Shown here one piece after another: positions 33,811 through 43,324 of a stretch of DNA of 64,000 nt. Positions within the stretch are counted from its first letter, which is position 1. Every line of letters starts with the position of its first letter. Source of the DNA: JAJKIP01 sp037200685 (GTDB lineage: Bacteria > Bacteroidota > Bacteroidia > Chitinophagales > Chitinophagaceae); assembly GCA_037200685.1 (NCBI GenBank), contig JBBCIG010000016.1, forward strand, positions 620,001-684,000. Reading direction: 5' to 3'. The translations under genes and the position numbers were made by a program. The notes beneath the pieces are model-generated. The model was not told the DNA's origin. It was given only the letters and a program-made list of their open reading frames with translations, and ran no database searches.

Positions 33811-35340
33811 TCAAGCAGCTACAGGTGCCGCCACTTGAGAGGAAACCTTCTTCGATATAAACCACAACCCAATAAACGTAAGCAGGCCATTTATCACTAT
33901 CAGTTCATACCCGATCTTATATCCATTAAATAAAGAAGAAGAAATATTTTCCAGCCCCAGCGAAATATGCAATTTACTTTCATACCATGCCGGGCTGGCG
34001 AGCATGTCTACTCCCAATGCCAGCAAAGGAGCAATAATGCAAACAGGCCATATCAGCTTTTCATTCAATACTCTTTTTGTCAAAATACCGAATGCGAATA
34101 AACCCAGTAAAGGCCCGTAAGTAACGCCGGCGAATTTCAATATAAAATCAATAATTGATTTATCATTAATCGCTTTAAAGATCAACACCATTACAAAAAA
34201 CACAAACGCAAATGTGAAGTGTACTTTTAACCTCGTCCGTTTCTTTTCTTTTTCGGTCTTATTACTTTTATTTAAACCAATAATATCAATACAAAAACAC
34301 GAAGTAAGGGATGTGATAGCGCCGTCCACACTTGGAAACAATGCGGAGATCAGTGCGATAATAAAAATAATACCAATCGCCCCGCTGAAGGCATCGCTCA
34401 ATGCAATTGTCGGAAACAAATCATCCGGCGGCACGGAGATTCCTTTCGTACTTGCATATAAATAAAGAACGCCTCCCAATACAAGAAAAAGAAAATTCAC
34501 CACCATCAGTACGGCGGTAAATGTCATTATATTTTTTTTTGAGCCCTTTAGCGTTTTCACGCTGATATTTTTTTGCATCATTTCCTGGTCAAGGCCTGTC
34601 ATGGCGATAGCGATGAACATGCCGCCAATAATATGTTTCAAAGCAAATGAACTCGATTTTACATCCCAGTTAAATATTTTGGTATAACCTTTATCGTTCA
34701 TCATGGATAAAGCCCCTGAGAAATCCGTTCCTAATGCTTTTATAATAACAACCGTGCAGACCACCAACCCGACGAGCATCCCTGTAGTTTGCAGTGTATC
34801 TGTATAAACAATTGTTTTTACGCCGCCTTCAAACGTATATAGCAGGATTAGTACAAGGATAATAAAAACTGTTAGTTCAAAAGGAACATGCAGTTTATCC
34901 AGGATAAAAAGTTGAAGAACGATAATGACAAGATACAAACGGGCTGTAGCCCCGACCACTCTTGAAAGAATAAAAAAGAAAGCGCCGGCTTTATGCGCAT
35001 TAATACCAAACCGTTTTTCCAAATAAGTATAAATGCTGGTAAGGTTCATTTTGTAATACAATGGCAGCAATACAAATGCTATGACTAAGTATCCAAACAA
35101 GTAACCAATCACCACCTGGAAATAATAAAAATTACTGCTGGCAACAGCGCCGGGCACACTCACAAACGTAACGCCGGATAAAGAGGTGCCGATCATTCCG
35201 AAAGCCACCAGCATCCAGTTGCTATTGCGGTTACCGATAAAAAAAGATTCGTTATTTGAATTGCGGGAAGTATACCACGCAACAGTTAGCAGTAAAACAA
35301 AATACCCGATCACAAAAGAGAACAATAAACCAGCTGACAT
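33811..35340 (-). CDS. Sodium:solute symporter (SSS family)
   Basis: Inner-membrane transporter of 509 residues with about 13 membrane helices, importing a solute with Na+. SSS features: an N-terminal FVIGYFVLLLTVAWYTSRNS, then SWYxx-type NSNWMLVAFGMIGTSLSGVT near 42-58, GFxxxR-type region, and TAFEGG-like LLYTFEGGVKTIVYTDTLQT near 165-185. Substrate cannot be told; the neighbours give no clue, and the GH67 gene is 1.5 kb away across the repeat segment. Its upstream region faces the LOG-family gene, so the two share an 80-base divergent promoter region. Confidence 0.9.
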   Translation of the reverse strand: MSAGLLFSFVIGYFVLLLTVAWYTSRNSNNESFFIGNRNSNWMLVAFGMIGTSLSGVTFVSVPGAVASSNFYYFQVVIGYLFGYLVIAFVLLPLYYKMNLTSIYTYLEKRFGINAHKAGAFFFILSRVVGATARLYLVIIVLQLFILDKLHVPFELTVFIILVLILLYTFEGGVKTIVYTDTLQTTGMLVGLVVCTVVIIKALGTDFSGALSMMNDKGYTKIFNWDVKSSSFALKHIIGGMFIAIAMTGLDQEMMQKNISVKTLKGSKKNIMTFTAVLMVVNFLFLVLGGVLYLYASTKGISVPPDDLFPTIALSDAFSGAIGIIFIIALISALFPSVDGAITSLTSCFCIDIIGLNKSNKTEKEKKRTRLKVHFTFAFVFFVMVLIFKAINDKSIIDFILKFAGVTYGPLLGLFAFGILTKRVLNEKLIWPVCIIAPLLALGVDMLASPAWYESKLHISLGLENISSSLFNGYKIGYELIVINGLLTFIGLWFISKKVSSQVAAPVAA

Positions 35341-35419
35341 TACTATTGTTTTAATGTGCGTTATTAATTTTTGAAGGTAACCAAATTTGCCTTCCCTTTA
35401 CCGCAAAATTATACAAGCT

Positions 35420-35968
35420 ATGGCCATTCATTCCCTGGCGGTGTTTTGCGGTTCTAAAAATGGAAGTAATAAAATTTATGTTCAGCATGCGATTGAATTA
35501 GGAAAATTATTCGCCCAATATAATATCACACTGGTGTATGGCGGCGGCAGTGTTGGTATCATGGGCGCTATCGCCGATGAAGTAATGAATAACGGTGGAA
35601 AAGTAATTGGCGTAATTCCCCAAGTATTGGTGAGTTGGGAGCGGCAACATAAATCCATTTCTGAATTGCTGGTCGTTGACGATATGCATATCCGCAAAAA
35701 GAAAATGTATGACCTGAGTGATGCGGCTGTCATTCTTCCCGGCGGCTTTGGCACACTGGATGAAATGTTTGAAATGATCACCTGGAACCAGCTTTCTATT
35801 CATGATAAACATATTTTTATCATTAACTCCGATGGCTTTTACGATCACTTAATCGCACACATTAAAAAAATGCAGGAAGAAGAGTTCCTTTACGAAGCCG
35901 CATGGCAAAGGCTCATTATTATCAATGAGCCCTTGGACATGATACAATATATTACTGCGGACAAATGA
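35420..35968 (+). CDS. LOG-family nucleoside 5'-monophosphate phosphoribohydrolase
   Basis: Releases the base from a nucleoside monophosphate; plant and bacterial LOG proteins act on cytokinin ribosides, but in bacteria the natural substrate is often AMP or unknown. The start MAIHSLAVFCGSKNGSNKIY is used; an 11-residue upstream extension is not supported. Seen: VYGGGSVGIMGAIADEV near 48-64, GVIPQVL, MHIRKKKMYDLSDA, and the signature PGGFGTLDEMFEMITW near 107-122 (PGGxGTxxE). The 182 residues are typical. It converges on a barrel-protein gene with one base between the stops. Confidence 0.92.
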   Translation: MAIHSLAVFCGSKNGSNKIYVQHAIELGKLFAQYNITLVYGGGSVGIMGAIADEVMNNGGKVIGVIPQVLVSWERQHKSISELLVVDDMHIRKKKMYDLSDAAVILPGGFGTLDEMFEMITWNQLSIHDKHIFIINSDGFYDHLIAHIKKMQEEEFLYEAAWQRLIIINEPLDMIQYITADK

Positions 35969-35969
35969 T

Positions 35970-36593
35970 TTAATACCTTCCACTCCTTCCCTGGAAAAGC
36001 GGTATTTGCAAGCCTGTCCATATCATTGGAACAGCATCACCATTGGCATTTACATAGGGAGAATTCACATCTCCTGAAACATCAGCCATTAAACCAATAT
36101 AAAAAAATGGCCTTTTATCCATCGGGTCCCTGTTACTTGCATAACCCCCGCCTATTAAAAAACTATTCGCTCCGCTTTTAAATGTTGAAGAATTTCCCAC
36201 TTCATCGGTTTGCTTCTGACGGCCAAAATTGTGTTCGTACTGGGCCTGGAGATATATAAACCGGATGGGGTATATTTTTGTGAATACGCCTCCTCCATAA
36301 TTGGATATTTTAACTTTATAACCTTCGTAAGGATAATTCTTATAAGACGAGTAGATATAATTGACTACAATACCCGCATCTAGCCATTTGGTAATATTAT
36401 ACCCAAAGACAGGACTGGCCCCGATAGAAAAAGTATTTCCATAACTATTAAAACCCAATCCTAATGAAACACCACCACCGGTAAATAAATTCTCTTTTTT
36501 AAAACCCCCTTTTTTTTCGTCATCCTCATCCTGGGCGGATACTATCGCCGCGGTAAAAAACAAGCCGAAAGCAATTAAGACTAGCTTTTTCAT
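35970..36593 (-). CDS. Outer-membrane beta-barrel protein, unknown
   Basis: 207 residues with a signal peptide (MKKLVLIAFGLFFTAAIVSAQ), an acidic/Lys linker (DEDDEKKGGFKKEN), then about eight amphipathic strands rich in Gly and aromatic residues (SLGLGFNSYGNTFSIGASPVF, WLDAGIVVNYIYSS, FIYLQAQYEHNFG). The terminal GRSGRY lacks the usual final Phe. It fits a small barrel of the OmpW/Omp_b-brl type. Role unknown. It lies 29 bases after a small membrane-protein gene on the same strand. Confidence 0.75.
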   Translation of the reverse strand: MKKLVLIAFGLFFTAAIVSAQDEDDEKKGGFKKENLFTGGGVSLGLGFNSYGNTFSIGASPVFGYNITKWLDAGIVVNYIYSSYKNYPYEGYKVKISNYGGGVFTKIYPIRFIYLQAQYEHNFGRQKQTDEVGNSSTFKSGANSFLIGGGYASNRDPMDKRPFFYIGLMADVSGDVNSPYVNANGDAVPMIWTGLQIPLFQGRSGRY

Positions 36594-36622
36594 AACACAC
36601 TCCTTTCTTTTTATTTAAAAAA

Positions 36623-37111
36623 TCATTTCAATTCGCCTTGCTGCTGCCAGTCGAGCTGCAACTGGTCAGTAACCCGTTTCTTTGTCGGCGCCATGGATAA
36701 CATAAACCCAATAAACACCGCCGCGAAGACCTGGAAGATAAAATCTCCCGTCAGTAAAAACAGGATAATGCCCAGCATGACCGGCATTTCGCATATAACA
36801 AGGTATTTGATTAACGCAGACCGGTGTTCGTTTAATTTATCATTCAAAGGATTTAAAGAATTTTTAGCAGCCGCCACCCCTTTCGCCATCAGCACTTTCG
36901 CCCCCAACAAGCAGGCAAAAGATATTGCAGTAATGATGGCAATCAGGATCACACGATTTTTATTCAGGTCAGGCATCAGCGCCCCTCTTGTTTGAATAAT
37001 TAATACAGAAGCCAGCATGAACAGGAAAATACCAATAACGATCGCCAAAAACAGGATCAGCGTTATTTTTAAATTCTTTTTTGGTGGAGCAGTAGTAACT
37101 TTTTTACTCAT
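36623..37111 (-). CDS. Four-helix membrane protein, unknown
   Basis: 162 residues: a Lys-rich start (MSKKVTTAPPKKNLK), then helices at about 15-37 (ITLILFLAIVIGIFLFMLAS), 53-73, 100-118 (YLVICEMPVMLGIILFLL) and 122-142 (FIFQVFAAVFIGFMLSMAP), and a Gln-rich tail. No known family recognised. Its ATG overlaps the glcD stop by four bases (ATGA), which points to translational coupling with that oxidase. Confidence 0.78.
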   Translation of the reverse strand: MSKKVTTAPPKKNLKITLILFLAIVIGIFLFMLASVLIIQTRGALMPDLNKNRVILIAIITAISFACLLGAKVLMAKGVAAAKNSLNPLNDKLNEHRSALIKYLVICEMPVMLGIILFLLTGDFIFQVFAAVFIGFMLSMAPTKKRVTDQLQLDWQQQGELK

Positions 37112-38526
37112 ATATCAAAAATTTTTCCGGCGTTTAGAATATTATTGGGATCAAATACTTTCTTTATTCCTTTCATCAATTCTAATTGCGTTTCATTAAA
37201 CACAATATCCAGGTAGTTTTTTTGTACCAGGCCTATTCCATGTTCACCGCTGATGGTGCCACCCAAACTTTTTACTAGCTTAAAGATAGCCCTGAGGCCT
37301 TCCCGTATTTCCGTATTGCCATAACTATCCGCAATACCTTCTTTTTTTATTCTTATATGCATGTTGCCATCACCTGCATGGCCTACACATACCGCATGAA
37401 AGCCATATTGCTTTCCTAATTCTTTAACCCCTTTTATTAAAGCCGGCAATTCCGCACGGGGAACGACTGTATCTTCTTCAATAGAATAACCCGCGGCTTT
37501 GATAGCTTCTGCCGCCAGCCGGCGTAGTTTCCATAGTTCCGCTTTTTGCTGTGCATTATCCGCGAAGAAAACTTCACCCCCACCAAATTTCACCGCTACT
37601 TCAGCTATTTGTTCTATCTCCCGCATCAACACATCCATATCATTGCCATCTACCTCAATAATAAGATGGGCGGCTATATCATCATTTACCGGTACGGAAT
37701 AACTATCGGCTATTTTAATAGCAATCTTCAACGCATCTATTTCTACAAACTCCATAGCGCTGGGCGTAAAGCCCGCCATAAAAATCGCATTGACCGCTTC
37801 GGCTGCTTTTTCCAAGGATGCAAAGGGAACGAGTATCAGCAAATCGTATTTAGGTAATGGAATTAATCTTAAAACAATCTTCGTAACAATACCTAATGTT
37901 CCTTCGCTTCCCACTATTAGTTGCGTGAGATTATAACCGGTAGAATTTTTTAAAACGTTTGCGCCTGTCCAGATTATTTCTCCGTTTGGTAAAACGATTT
38001 CGAGGTTTAATACATAATCTTTTACCACACCATATTTCACCGCTTTAGGGCCGCCGCTGTTAGCGGAAATATTTCCACCGATAAAACAAGAGCCGCGGCT
38101 GATAGGATCGGGAGGATAGAATAGCCCTTTTTCTTTTACCGCATTTTGTAAAATTTGTGTGATAACACCGGGCTCAGTCGTCACCTGCAAATTTCTTTCA
38201 TCAATCTGCAGGATGGTATTCATCCGTTCCGTAGAAAGCAAAACACCGCCCAGGTGAGGCAATGCACCGCCGCTCAATCCCGTACCTGCACCTCTTGGTG
38301 TTACAGGAATTTTATTTTCATTACAAATTTTCATGATAGTGCTGATCTCTTCCGCAGTCCGCGGCCTGATGACTATTTCCGGTAAATAACTCAACGTTTC
38401 TGTTTCGTCATGGGAATACTTGTGGAGCGATTCTTCATCTGCAAGAACATACGCATCTCCAACAATTTTCCTGAATGATTCAATAAGCTGTAAAGTGATC
38501 CTTGCTCCCGGGAGAGATGCTGTCAT
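37108..38526 (-). CDS. glcD: FAD-linked oxidase, glycolate/D-lactate dehydrogenase type
   Basis: Oxidises a 2-hydroxy acid such as glycolate or D-lactate. The 472 residues have the FAD-binding PCMH domain at about 45-225 (VTPRGAGTGLSGGALPHLGG; PPDPISRGSCFIGGNISANSGG; VGSEGTLGIVTKIVLRL) and the C-terminal FAD-oxidase domain with CVGHAGDGNMHIRI near 385 and SGEHGIGLVQK, ending DPNNILNAGKIFDI. No GlcE or GlcF gene follows, so it may work alone like FAD-dependent D-lactate dehydrogenases; gene symbol by similarity. Coupled by overlap to the small membrane protein downstream. Confidence 0.9.
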   Translation of the reverse strand: MTASLPGARITLQLIESFRKIVGDAYVLADEESLHKYSHDETETLSYLPEIVIRPRTAEEISTIMKICNENKIPVTPRGAGTGLSGGALPHLGGVLLSTERMNTILQIDERNLQVTTEPGVITQILQNAVKEKGLFYPPDPISRGSCFIGGNISANSGGPKAVKYGVVKDYVLNLEIVLPNGEIIWTGANVLKNSTGYNLTQLIVGSEGTLGIVTKIVLRLIPLPKYDLLILVPFASLEKAAEAVNAIFMAGFTPSAMEFVEIDALKIAIKIADSYSVPVNDDIAAHLIIEVDGNDMDVLMREIEQIAEVAVKFGGGEVFFADNAQQKAELWKLRRLAAEAIKAAGYSIEEDTVVPRAELPALIKGVKELGKQYGFHAVCVGHAGDGNMHIRIKKEGIADSYGNTEIREGLRAIFKLVKSLGGTISGEHGIGLVQKNYLDIVFNETQLELMKGIKKVFDPNNILNAGKIFDI

Positions 38527-38573
38527 ACTGTATTCTTAATCCTGTAAAAATCGGAATAAATCAGTAAATGAGA

Positions 38574-39608
38574 TCAATAAGCTTTAAATGAAGGACACAT
38601 CGATTCACGGCGGTTGCCCCTGTAGTTATCAAAAATTCCCTGTTTGACTAATGAAAACTCAAAAGCGCCGCGGGAGTTATTATAATTTTTCAATGTAGAA
38701 ATAGTAGCGTCGTATGTAAACGTGAACATATAATCTTTATACCCTAAGCCGATCATGGGAATGACAGCTTCTTTATGCCGGTAATACAATCCGCCTACAA
38801 GGATATTCTCTCCATCACCTGATAAATTATAATGCGCATTTAAGCCGGCAACAATTTCCGATGACTTAGCCTGGAGTGAATAATAAGCATTGGGGTTAAT
38901 GATCAATTGGTCATTTATTTTAAAGCTTCCGTTAATAAATGCCGTATGCCGCATGGGGATACGGTTATCAATACCTGGCTCCTGTTCAAAAAAAGATTCA
39001 CGGGGACGGTTGATATGATGCGTGGAAAAACCAACATTTATATAGGTATTGGAATTGGGAAAATAAGCATAGTTCATTCCCGCCTGGATATCTACATAAC
39101 TTATATTATTATCAGGGAGGATGGCGCTGGTTGGCTGATGGCTGTCGAAAAATTTACCATCAAACTGGTCCGGAAATTTGAGGTTACTGACATTAATCTG
39201 CTTATTGGCCCAGCCTACATTAAAACCAAGGCTTAACAGGCTTCCAAGGTTCAGCATCTGGTGGTAGGCGACAGAACCATATATTCTTGTTGAGGTAAGA
39301 TTGCCGCTGCCTGCTACATCTCTCAGTATAAGACCGCCTATTCCTACCCAACCATCATTTTCATTTTGCAATACCTGTACATCGCCATAGGCGCTCATTG
39401 TCTTATAAGGCACAGCCATAATGGATGACCATTGCGTACGGTAATTAATTCCCAGCCGGTAATCCCCATCCGGTATAAACCCTGTATTCGCAGGATTAGT
39501 AAGTAACGGAGAGTTCATGAACTGGGAAAAATGAAGGTCCTGTGCATTGAGTAATGACCCAAAGCACAAGCCGCAAGACACAAGAAATATATTTAATCTC
39601 TTTTTCAT
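38574..39608 (-). CDS. PorP/SprF-family outer-membrane protein
   Basis: T9SS-associated barrel that helps retain or secrete a partner adhesin. The start MKKRLNIFLVSCGLCFGSLL is used (two residues after an alternative Met). After the signal peptide comes the family's opening DLHFSQFMNSPLLTNPANTG, then RLGINYRTQWSSIMAVPYKT and strands to the end. The 344 residues are typical. It lies seven bases after the stop of the T9SS protein gene in the same direction, the usual pairing of a giant type B cargo with its SprF-like partner, so the two probably work together. Confidence 0.9.
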   Translation of the reverse strand: MKKRLNIFLVSCGLCFGSLLNAQDLHFSQFMNSPLLTNPANTGFIPDGDYRLGINYRTQWSSIMAVPYKTMSAYGDVQVLQNENDGWVGIGGLILRDVAGSGNLTSTRIYGSVAYHQMLNLGSLLSLGFNVGWANKQINVSNLKFPDQFDGKFFDSHQPTSAILPDNNISYVDIQAGMNYAYFPNSNTYINVGFSTHHINRPRESFFEQEPGIDNRIPMRHTAFINGSFKINDQLIINPNAYYSLQAKSSEIVAGLNAHYNLSGDGENILVGGLYYRHKEAVIPMIGLGYKDYMFTFTYDATISTLKNYNNSRGAFEFSLVKQGIFDNYRGNRRESMCPSFKAY

Positions 39609-39615
39609 TTGCACA

Positions 39616-41007
39616 TTATCTTATTAGCGTTATATCGCCTTTTTTCGTTGCTTTCACCCCATCAAAAAATTCTACACTCAATGTATAAGCATACACATCC
39701 ATTGGTTGCACTACGCCGCCGACCTTTCCATCCCAACCCTGGTTAATACTGTTTGACTCAAATACCTTCTGGCCCCACCGGTTCCAGATAATAAATCTCA
39801 TTTTTGAGATGCCGAAACCTCTCACTTTTACTACACTATTAATACTACCGCTATTGGGCGTAAACGCATTGGGCACATCTACCGCAGGGTCAATAATAAC
39901 ACTAACAAGCTGGCAGGTATCATCGGAACAGCCTATTGCGTTATATGCTATAAGGCAAGCTGTATAACTACCTGTCGCGATGTATTGGTGTTCTACGTCC
40001 GCCCTGGAAGTTGTAATCAATGAATCCCCATCCCCAAATAACCATTTAAACTTTACAGCATCAGGAGAGGATTGGTTAGTAAATATATTCGGCGTATTGA
40101 CTATCGGAACTACCGGTGTATAACTAAAACTAGCTGTAGGTTTATCGTACACATTAATGGTAAAGGTGGTATCATCCGTTTTATTACAAGTATTCGGATC
40201 GGTGGCTACCAACGTTATTTTATAAGTTCCGGGATTACTATAAAAATGCGTAGGATTTATTAATGTTGAAGTATTATCTGCTGAAGTTGGATCGCCAAAG
40301 TTCCAATCAAATGTTGCGCCTCCTACTGAAGTATTTTTGAATACCGCAGTATAAGGTGCGCAGCCAACAGCCGGTGTTTCAAAACTTGCCACCACATTAG
40401 CAGCAACTCTCAATTCTATCTCAATAGAGTCGGGATTATTACAATAGGCCGTATCATTCAATATCAACCGAACAAAATACGTACCCGGGGCGAGATAAGA
40501 ATGTGTCACCGCTATTAGCCCTGCTCTAACCCTGGGAGTTCTATCTCCAAAATCCCATATAAAAGAAGTATCTGTAAACGGCCTTGATGGATTGGTAGTA
40601 GAAAGATTATTAAACTGGTAATTGAACGCTTCGCAAGGATCAAGCTTATCTATATCCATTACAAGATTCGCTTTAAGATCGCCCACTTTTATATTGATAT
40701 AAGAAGTGTCCCGCTCGTTGCAACTGCTTGGATTGATAGCGATCAGCATTACCCGATATGTTCCTACATTATTAAATGTATGTGGTTGTGTATATCCCGT
40801 AGCGGCAGGAAGAGGCCCTACTTCCGGAGAACCATCCCCGAAATTCCATATATAGCTGGTGGCATTTCGAACCTGGTCTGTAAATACTACTTCAAGAGGA
40901 AGACAAACCTGCTGTATCATTTGGCACACCGCCGATTGCGGATTGAACATTCGCACCGACACCGGCAAGATTAAATGCAATCTTAACCATGCCGAGGTTA
41001 CAACCAT
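39616..41007 (-). CDS. C-terminal part of a T9SS type B protein (PKD repeats), frameshifted from the upstream frame
   Basis: This frame holds several PKD domains (YIWNFGDGSPEVG, SFIWDFGDRTPRV, TFDWNFGDPTSAD, KFKWLFGDGDSL) and the type B sorting domain (VPNAFTPNSG, IIWNRWGQKVFES, WDGKVGGVVQPMDVYAYTL, TKKGDITLIR). It has no signal peptide of its own. Sequence continuity shows it continues the upstream frame: near base 40909 that frame breaks off after PNDTAG while this one reads VCLPLEVVFTDQ. Dropping one base there would join both into about 1220 residues. Its true 5' limit is near 40909, not 41007. Confidence 0.85.
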   Translation of the reverse strand: MVVTSAWLRLHLILPVSVRMFNPQSAVCQMIQQVCLPLEVVFTDQVRNATSYIWNFGDGSPEVGPLPAATGYTQPHTFNNVGTYRVMLIAINPSSCNERDTSYINIKVGDLKANLVMDIDKLDPCEAFNYQFNNLSTTNPSRPFTDTSFIWDFGDRTPRVRAGLIAVTHSYLAPGTYFVRLILNDTAYCNNPDSIEIELRVAANVVASFETPAVGCAPYTAVFKNTSVGGATFDWNFGDPTSADNTSTLINPTHFYSNPGTYKITLVATDPNTCNKTDDTTFTINVYDKPTASFSYTPVVPIVNTPNIFTNQSSPDAVKFKWLFGDGDSLITTSRADVEHQYIATGSYTACLIAYNAIGCSDDTCQLVSVIIDPAVDVPNAFTPNSGSINSVVKVRGFGISKMRFIIWNRWGQKVFESNSINQGWDGKVGGVVQPMDVYAYTLSVEFFDGVKATKKGDITLIR

Positions 41008-43273
41008 CGGGCAGCGCCCTGTTTACACGGCTCCAGGCGCCGATTGTGGTAGGAAAAGTAGCTCCGCCACCGCAATTGGCACATACGGCCTGGTAAATTA
41101 CCCCATTGGGATCGAAACGGCTGGTGCCCCCGTCTACGTGATCTCCATATCTTCCACCATTTTGACCAAAAAAACTTCCGTATAATTGACTCGTGGCGTT
41201 TTTTTCTAACACAAAGAAATAAAAATCATGTCCATCAGTGGTTGCCTGGTCCGCATCAGCGGTAACGGGCAAACCTGAAGTGCCGGAAGTTTCATAAGCC
41301 CGGCTTTGATCATTCAAACCGCCCCAGCCTGATACATATACATTCTCACACCTGTCAACTAAAAATGCGGTGGGTGAAATATTTGGCGCGGCGGAAGGGG
41401 TTCCAAAGACTGTTGAATAAATATACGCAGAAAGATCAGGCTGCAGTTTTGTAATAAACTGCTTACCATTAACCCCGCCAGATCCAAATGTTTTTGTGCC
41501 CGGTGTAATAAACCACTGCCCGGTTGTTGTTCCCATAACATATAGAAATCCTTTCCTGTCAAACTGGATACCATATACCTGGTCAACGCCGCTTGTGCCG
41601 ATATAAGTTGAACGAATAATACTCGATCCATTATTACTTATCCGGGCGACAAAGCCATCGATTGATCCATTTGAAGAAGGGCCTACTGTTCCTGCATGAT
41701 TGCCGGAAAAATCCGTAGCGCTGCTACCTTGTTCGGTACCTCCTGCAACATAAATATCTCCTGTAGGGCCAAGTGTCAATACATAAGCTGCATCATTACC
41801 ACTTCCACCCAAATAGCTGGCAAAAGAAACTGTTGAAAGGTTAGATGTAAGTTTAAGAACCACTCCATCTTGCGTACCACCACCTGTGTTTGGCTGGAAA
41901 GCTCCGGCAGTAACGGGAAAACTGGGATTCGCAGTTGTGCCCTGTGATTGTGTACAGGATGCAACATAAACATTACCTCCACCATCGATTATGACCTCAC
42001 TTCGTCCGTCATCTCCATAATTTCTTTGTAATGAATTTGTACCGCTACGGCTTTCTGATATATTTACTCCATCATCACCCGGGCCACCAATTCTTTTCGA
42101 ACCAATAAGGGCATTCCCGGCCGCATTAAGTTTTGTAACGACAATATCATAACCTCCGCCACTACCTGCTATCGCACCAATGACAGGGTAAGGAGTACCG
42201 TTAGAAGCTCCGGGAAGAGGAGAATTTGTTCTTCCCGCCAAAATTAATTCTCCCTGTGGAGTTACCACAAGACTATGAGGTTGATCATCTCCAGAGCCAC
42301 CAATATATGTCGCATAAATCCTGTTGGCGCCATTAGCTGATAATTTGATAATGCCAATATCAAACTCACCTCCCTGGTAATTTGTCTGGTATGCACCTGG
42401 TGATGGAAAAGAACTGCTTCCAAAAATAATACCGCCGCCATAAAATGACCCATCGGGCCCGTAAGTAGCTGTAAAGCCCCAGTTGGTAGCAGTACTTCCG
42501 GAGAATGAACAAAATATCGGGCTGGGATCAATAACGAGTGTGGAAGAACGATCGTAATTTTTTATATCAAACCGTACTATATTATCCTTTACAACATACC
42601 TGTTGCTGATTTCACTGCGGCCGTTTGACCTGACCTGGTAAGTAGAAGGTAATGATTCCCTGAGGTTGCCGACAGAAGTCACGGCCACCAATTCTTTATT
42701 CTTTATTTCCAATTTATCAACGCCGTTATACTTCAATGCTATTTTACTGATATCCGCACCGGGCCTGGCTATAATATCATATTTTAATGTGCCGTTATCA
42801 GTATAATAGCGTACGTCAACATTCGGGTAAACATCTTTTAAAGTAACGGCCTGGTAAATACGACAATTACTTCCCCATTTGGAAGGATCATCGCCAATAA
42901 AATAATTATTATAAGTAGGGATCGCTTTATCAGGTATCACTTGTATCGCAGGCGATGCACCAACAAAATCGACATCATACGCATGGGAACGGATAACCAT
43001 ATCTCCAGCAGAATTCTTCAGGGCTGTACCACTATTTTCTTTATGTAAATATGATCTGACACCAGCGTAATCCTGCTTATTATACTGCAAAATCGTAAAC
43101 CCAGTTGAACGGATAAAAATAGATCCCGCATCAACATCGCCTTTGAATTTCACGCGGCTATCCCATTGACCTTTATTCTCAATAAATTCAATATTATTAT
43201 AATCCTGCGCATTTACAGTGGAAACTATGGCAGCAAGAACAAGTGAAAGTATCAGGTGTTTCAGGGTATTCAT
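40892..43273 (-). CDS. N-terminal part of a T9SS type B protein with DUF7948/SBBP-like propeller
   Basis: Starts with a signal peptide (MNTLKHLILSLVLAAIVSTV, cut near NAQ); a seven-residue upstream extension is not used. Residues about 25-225 match the DUF7948 type (FIENKGQWDSRVKFKGDV; AYDVDFVGA; PNVDVRYYTDNGTLKYDIIA), followed by a beta-propeller of SBBP-like repeats (YATYIGGSGDDQPHSLVVTP; FASYLGGSGNDAAYVLTL; STYIGTSGVDQVYGIQFD). The frame stops after SAIGGVPNDTAG because of the shift at about 40909. With the downstream frame and the PorP-like gene it forms a secreted-cargo plus partner unit. Either a real inactivating change or a read error. Confidence 0.88.
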   Translation of the reverse strand: MNTLKHLILSLVLAAIVSTVNAQDYNNIEFIENKGQWDSRVKFKGDVDAGSIFIRSTGFTILQYNKQDYAGVRSYLHKENSGTALKNSAGDMVIRSHAYDVDFVGASPAIQVIPDKAIPTYNNYFIGDDPSKWGSNCRIYQAVTLKDVYPNVDVRYYTDNGTLKYDIIARPGADISKIALKYNGVDKLEIKNKELVAVTSVGNLRESLPSTYQVRSNGRSEISNRYVVKDNIVRFDIKNYDRSSTLVIDPSPIFCSFSGSTATNWGFTATYGPDGSFYGGGIIFGSSSFPSPGAYQTNYQGGEFDIGIIKLSANGANRIYATYIGGSGDDQPHSLVVTPQGELILAGRTNSPLPGASNGTPYPVIGAIAGSGGGYDIVVTKLNAAGNALIGSKRIGGPGDDGVNISESRSGTNSLQRNYGDDGRSEVIIDGGGNVYVASCTQSQGTTANPSFPVTAGAFQPNTGGGTQDGVVLKLTSNLSTVSFASYLGGSGNDAAYVLTLGPTGDIYVAGGTEQGSSATDFSGNHAGTVGPSSNGSIDGFVARISNNGSSIIRSTYIGTSGVDQVYGIQFDRKGFLYVMGTTTGQWFITPGTKTFGSGGVNGKQFITKLQPDLSAYIYSTVFGTPSAAPNISPTAFLVDRCENVYVSGWGGLNDQSRAYETSGTSGLPVTADADQATTDGHDFYFFVLEKNATSQLYGSFFGQNGGRYGDHVDGGTSRFDPNGVIYQAVCANCGGGATFPTTIGAWSRVNRALPDGCNLGMVKIAFNLAGVGANVQSAIGGVPNDTAGLSSS

Positions 43274-43324
43274 TCGATCTATTAAATTAACCAAATTATC
43301 CGGTAAAAAGGGTGAAAACTTATG

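Noticed and set aside
40892..41007. Programmed frameshift in the T9SS protein gene
   Set aside because: No slippery heptamer or downstream structure was evident, and two similar breaks occur in the GH88 gene, so error or decay is the simpler reading.
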